The notes beneath the pieces were generated by a model, which was given only the letters and a program-made list of their open reading frames with translations, searched no databases and was not told the origin of the DNA. From positions 1 to 6,305 of the forward strand of contig JACQUF010000048.1 in assembly GCA_016210435.1 (NCBI GenBank): DNA of 6,305 nucleotides, written 5' to 3'. This document shows, one piece after another, positions 4,763 to 6,305 of this stretch; within the stretch, counting starts at the first letter, position 1; each line of letters opens with the position of its first letter. This DNA comes from Chloroflexota bacterium (GTDB lineage Bacteria; Chloroflexota; Dehalococcoidia; Lucifugimonadales; Lucifugimonadaceae). The translations under genes were made by a program, and so were the position numbers.

Positions 4763-6067
4763 TCAAACAGCGGCAGCGACAGGCCTAGTCCGGGTCGGCC
4801 CGCGCAGCGAGGGGACGGCGACCGCGATCAGGCCGGTCATGACGAGGCCCAGAGCAGACAGGACGACGATCGCCGCAAACGGCGTCAGCGTGCCAGCCAG
4901 CGCGCCGACAAGCAGTGAACCCAGCGGGTAGGCCCCGCCGAACACCATTTCGACGCCGACGAGCCTGCCACGTGCTTCCGCAGGCGTAACGATTACGAGC
5001 AGGTTGGCCTGGAACATCGAGAGCGCGGCCGCAAAGCCGCCGGCCATCGCCAGCAGTGCCCATGTACCCAGGAGGGTTGGGGCAAACGCCAGGCCGAACC
5101 CGGTGACGTTGCACAGGGCGGCGAACAGCAGGACGCCCAGGCCGTGATGCTTGAAGTGGGTGCCCACGAATGCGATCAGCAGCACCGCCACCAGGCCGCC
5201 CGCGGCCTCCGCCGATATCAGTAGGCCGAGCCCACCCGCGCCGGCCCCGAGAACTTCCCTTGCGAAGTACGGGATCAGCGGGAAGAACGCGAAACCGAGC
5301 AGGTTTGTAACCCCGATCACTACGAGCGCGCCTGCGAGTTCATGATTGTTTTTGAGCACCCGCACGCCATCGCCGATGGAGCCGAAGAGCGACGCCGGCT
5401 TCATCACGCCGAGGGTGGCTCGCCCGAACCTGCCTGCCGGCAGGAGGAAGGCGGAAATGGCGTAGCAGGCGGCGAAAGCCACGAACAGGAGTCCGGCTGA
5501 TACGTCTGGGAGCAGAACGCCCGCGATATTCGGCCCAATGAGCAGCGTGGCCATCACCGCCACCTGGTCGAATGCCAGGCCGCTTGTCAGCGCATGGCGC
5601 CCGACGATATCAGCGGTGAATGCCCGGCGCGCCGGCACCTCGGCGCTCATCACCACGCCGCTCGCCACACCGATGGCATAGATGTGCCAGAGGTGGAAGG
5701 CATCAGATATGAGCAATGCCGCCGCTATGGCCGCCAGCCCGGCCATTCCGAGCCGGGCGGCTACCTGGATCGGTCGCCTGTCGAAACGGTCAGCGAGCAC
5801 TCCCCCGATCGGGCCAAGGGCAAAGAATGGCATGATTCGTGCGAATCCGACCATGGCGATCGAAAACGGGTTCGACGTGCGCTCGACGGCCAGCCAGGAA
5901 AAGGCGGCGACTTCCATCCAGCGCGCGAAAAACAAGAAGGCGATGCCGGCCCAGACGCGCCGGTATGCGGGAACCCGGAGTGCAAGGGGAAGCCCTCTCG
6001 GCCATAGCCTGGCGCGAGAGGGATGGGCGCCGGCCCGCACAACGGGCGCGCCGGCAGTCTGTGCCAT
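4763..6067 (-). CDS. Major facilitator superfamily transporter (EntS/MFS_3-like), upstream copy
   Basis: This 434-aa, about 12-helix transporter is a paralogue of the next gene. Parallel segments include motif A as GPIGGVLADRFDRR at 85-98, LWHIYAIGVASG against LWHIFAYTSLSG, EVPARR at 143-148 in nearly the same place, and TPAEARGRLVGVE against TPDTMRGRMLGLQ. The start was placed at the ATG 6067-6065 (MAQTAGAP). An in-frame TTG six codons upstream (6085) is possible; neither has a strong ribosome-binding site, the nearest being AGGG about 10 nt before the ATG. It is the first gene of the pair and lies 21 nt before the second copy, so they are probably co-transcribed and could act as two separate pumps with related substrates. 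MFS proteins usually work as monomers, so a heterodimer is not implied. Confidence 0.9.
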   Translation of the reverse strand: MAQTAGAPVVRAGAHPSRARLWPRGLPLALRVPAYRRVWAGIAFLFFARWMEVAAFSWLAVERTSNPFSIAMVGFARIMPFFALGPIGGVLADRFDRRPIQVAARLGMAGLAAIAAALLISDAFHLWHIYAIGVASGVVMSAEVPARRAFTADIVGRHALTSGLAFDQVAVMATLLIGPNIAGVLLPDVSAGLLFVAFAACYAISAFLLPAGRFGRATLGVMKPASLFGSIGDGVRVLKNNHELAGALVVIGVTNLLGFAFFPLIPYFAREVLGAGAGGLGLLISAEAAGGLVAVLLIAFVGTHFKHHGLGVLLFAALCNVTGFGLAFAPTLLGTWALLAMAGGFAAALSMFQANLLVIVTPAEARGRLVGVEMVFGGAYPLGSLLVGALAGTLTPFAAIVVLSALGLVMTGLIAVAVPSLRGPTRTRPVAAAV

Positions 6068-6305
6068 ACGGTCTCTGCCCTGCAACCGTCCGACCGCACA
6101 CCGCGTGCCGCGCCGGACTGGCCTGCAAAATGAGGATCACCATCAAATGACGGCCTTTGAAAGCTTACCAATCTTCGGCTCCGCAGTCCGGTGTCGTTGA
6201 TACCCTGATAGGCGTGATCCGACAGCTTCGCAACCTCACCACACGATGGCTGCACACCCACGGCCAACCTTCCGACGATTCGCCAGCCGCGAGGGCGATG
6301 GCCCA
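6068..6305. other. Leader of the MFS pair and right window edge; no certain gene
   Basis: These 238 nt should contain the promoter for the minus-strand MFS pair. I could not identify a convincing -35/-10 pair on either strand. CCGGACTG (6113-6120) and CAGTCCGG (6184-6191) are exact reverse complements 63 nt apart, probably by chance. A plus-strand frame beginning near 6214 is open to the edge and is listed separately. No tRNA fold was seen. Confidence 0.5.
6214..6305 (+). CDS. Possible start of a divergent plus-strand gene (cut by window edge)
   Basis: A GTG at 6214 opens a frame to the right edge reading VIRQLRNLTTRWLHTHGQPS and ten more residues. Its third codon positions are G/C in about 22 of 30 codons, which suits this genome better than the competing ATG frame at 6246 (about 12 of 20). 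There is no clear ribosome-binding site and the fragment is too short to assign to a family. The frame is also open upstream of the GTG. It may be the N-terminus of a gene divergent from the MFS pair, perhaps a regulator by position, but that is a guess. Confidence 0.25.
   Translation, partial: MIRQLRNLTTRWLHTHGQPSDDSPAARAMA

Noticed and set aside
6113..6191. 8-bp inverted repeat CCGGACTG/CAGTCCGG at the right edge
   Set aside because: The arms are 63 nt apart with no extension of pairing inward or outward, which is expected by chance in G+C-rich DNA.
5761..6267. Minus-strand open frames around the first MFS start (168 and 118 codons)
   Set aside because: They overlap the MFS N-terminus in other frames, are rich in Arg/Pro/Ser, and have no start signal.
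1..6305. CRISPR array, tRNA/rRNA genes, insertion sequence ends, transposase
   Set aside because: Reading both strands showed no regularly spaced direct repeats, no cloverleaf and no transposase-like product. The only sizeable direct repeat is the internal duplication of the mutarotase gene.

Overview
The window reads as a high-GC bacterial chromosome fragment (roughly 60-63% G+C by eye) with dense genes, short gaps and Shine-Dalgarno starts on most genes. The mix is a housekeeping pair (ybeY and the start of dnaX) beside sugar-mutarotase genes, a VOC-fold enzyme and two major facilitator transporters. Such a mix would fit Chloroflexota-like or other environmental carbohydrate-using bacteria, but nothing here fixes the taxon. 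That placement is inference only.

Left block, minus strand, read right to left from about 1908 to 1: a single-domain L-rhamnose/L-fucose-type mutarotase (120 aa), a VanZ-like membrane protein (about 150 aa), an unrecognised 110-aa protein, the 16S rRNA-maturation endonuclease YbeY (169 aa), and the first 43 codons of dnaX (DNA polymerase III gamma/tau), which runs off the left edge. Gaps are 11, 83, 21 and 3 nt, so a single transcript is plausible. The 83-nt gap holds a hairpin that would pair the ribosome-binding site of the 110-aa gene.

Centre, plus strand, 2073 to 3387: a 215-aa protein made of two complete RhaM-type mutarotase domains in tandem, then a structured 190-nt spacer and a 158-aa VOC (glyoxalase/epimerase fold) protein with an intact metal tetrad. 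The tandem gene diverges from the single-domain mutarotase across a 164-nt intergenic region that holds a 24-bp inverted repeat, so the two mutarotase genes may share control. Three mutarotase domains in about 1.2 kb is the most distinctive feature of the window.

Right block, minus strand, 6067 to 3389: two paralogous 12-helix MFS transporters, upstream copy 434 aa and downstream copy 450 aa, 21 nt apart. The downstream copy converges on the VOC gene with a single base between the stop codons. The last 240 bases on the right are the leader of the MFS pair and perhaps the start of a plus-strand gene cut by the window edge.

Working together (inference): the mutarotases would interconvert alpha and beta anomers of 6-deoxy sugars such as L-rhamnose or L-fucose, to feed an anomer-specific dehydrogenase or isomerase lying outside the window. 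The VOC enzyme and MFS pair could serve the same metabolism or be unrelated neighbours. No sugar isomerase, kinase, dehydrogenase, dehydratase or aldolase is in the window. I saw no tRNA, rRNA, CRISPR array, transposase or classical intrinsic terminator.
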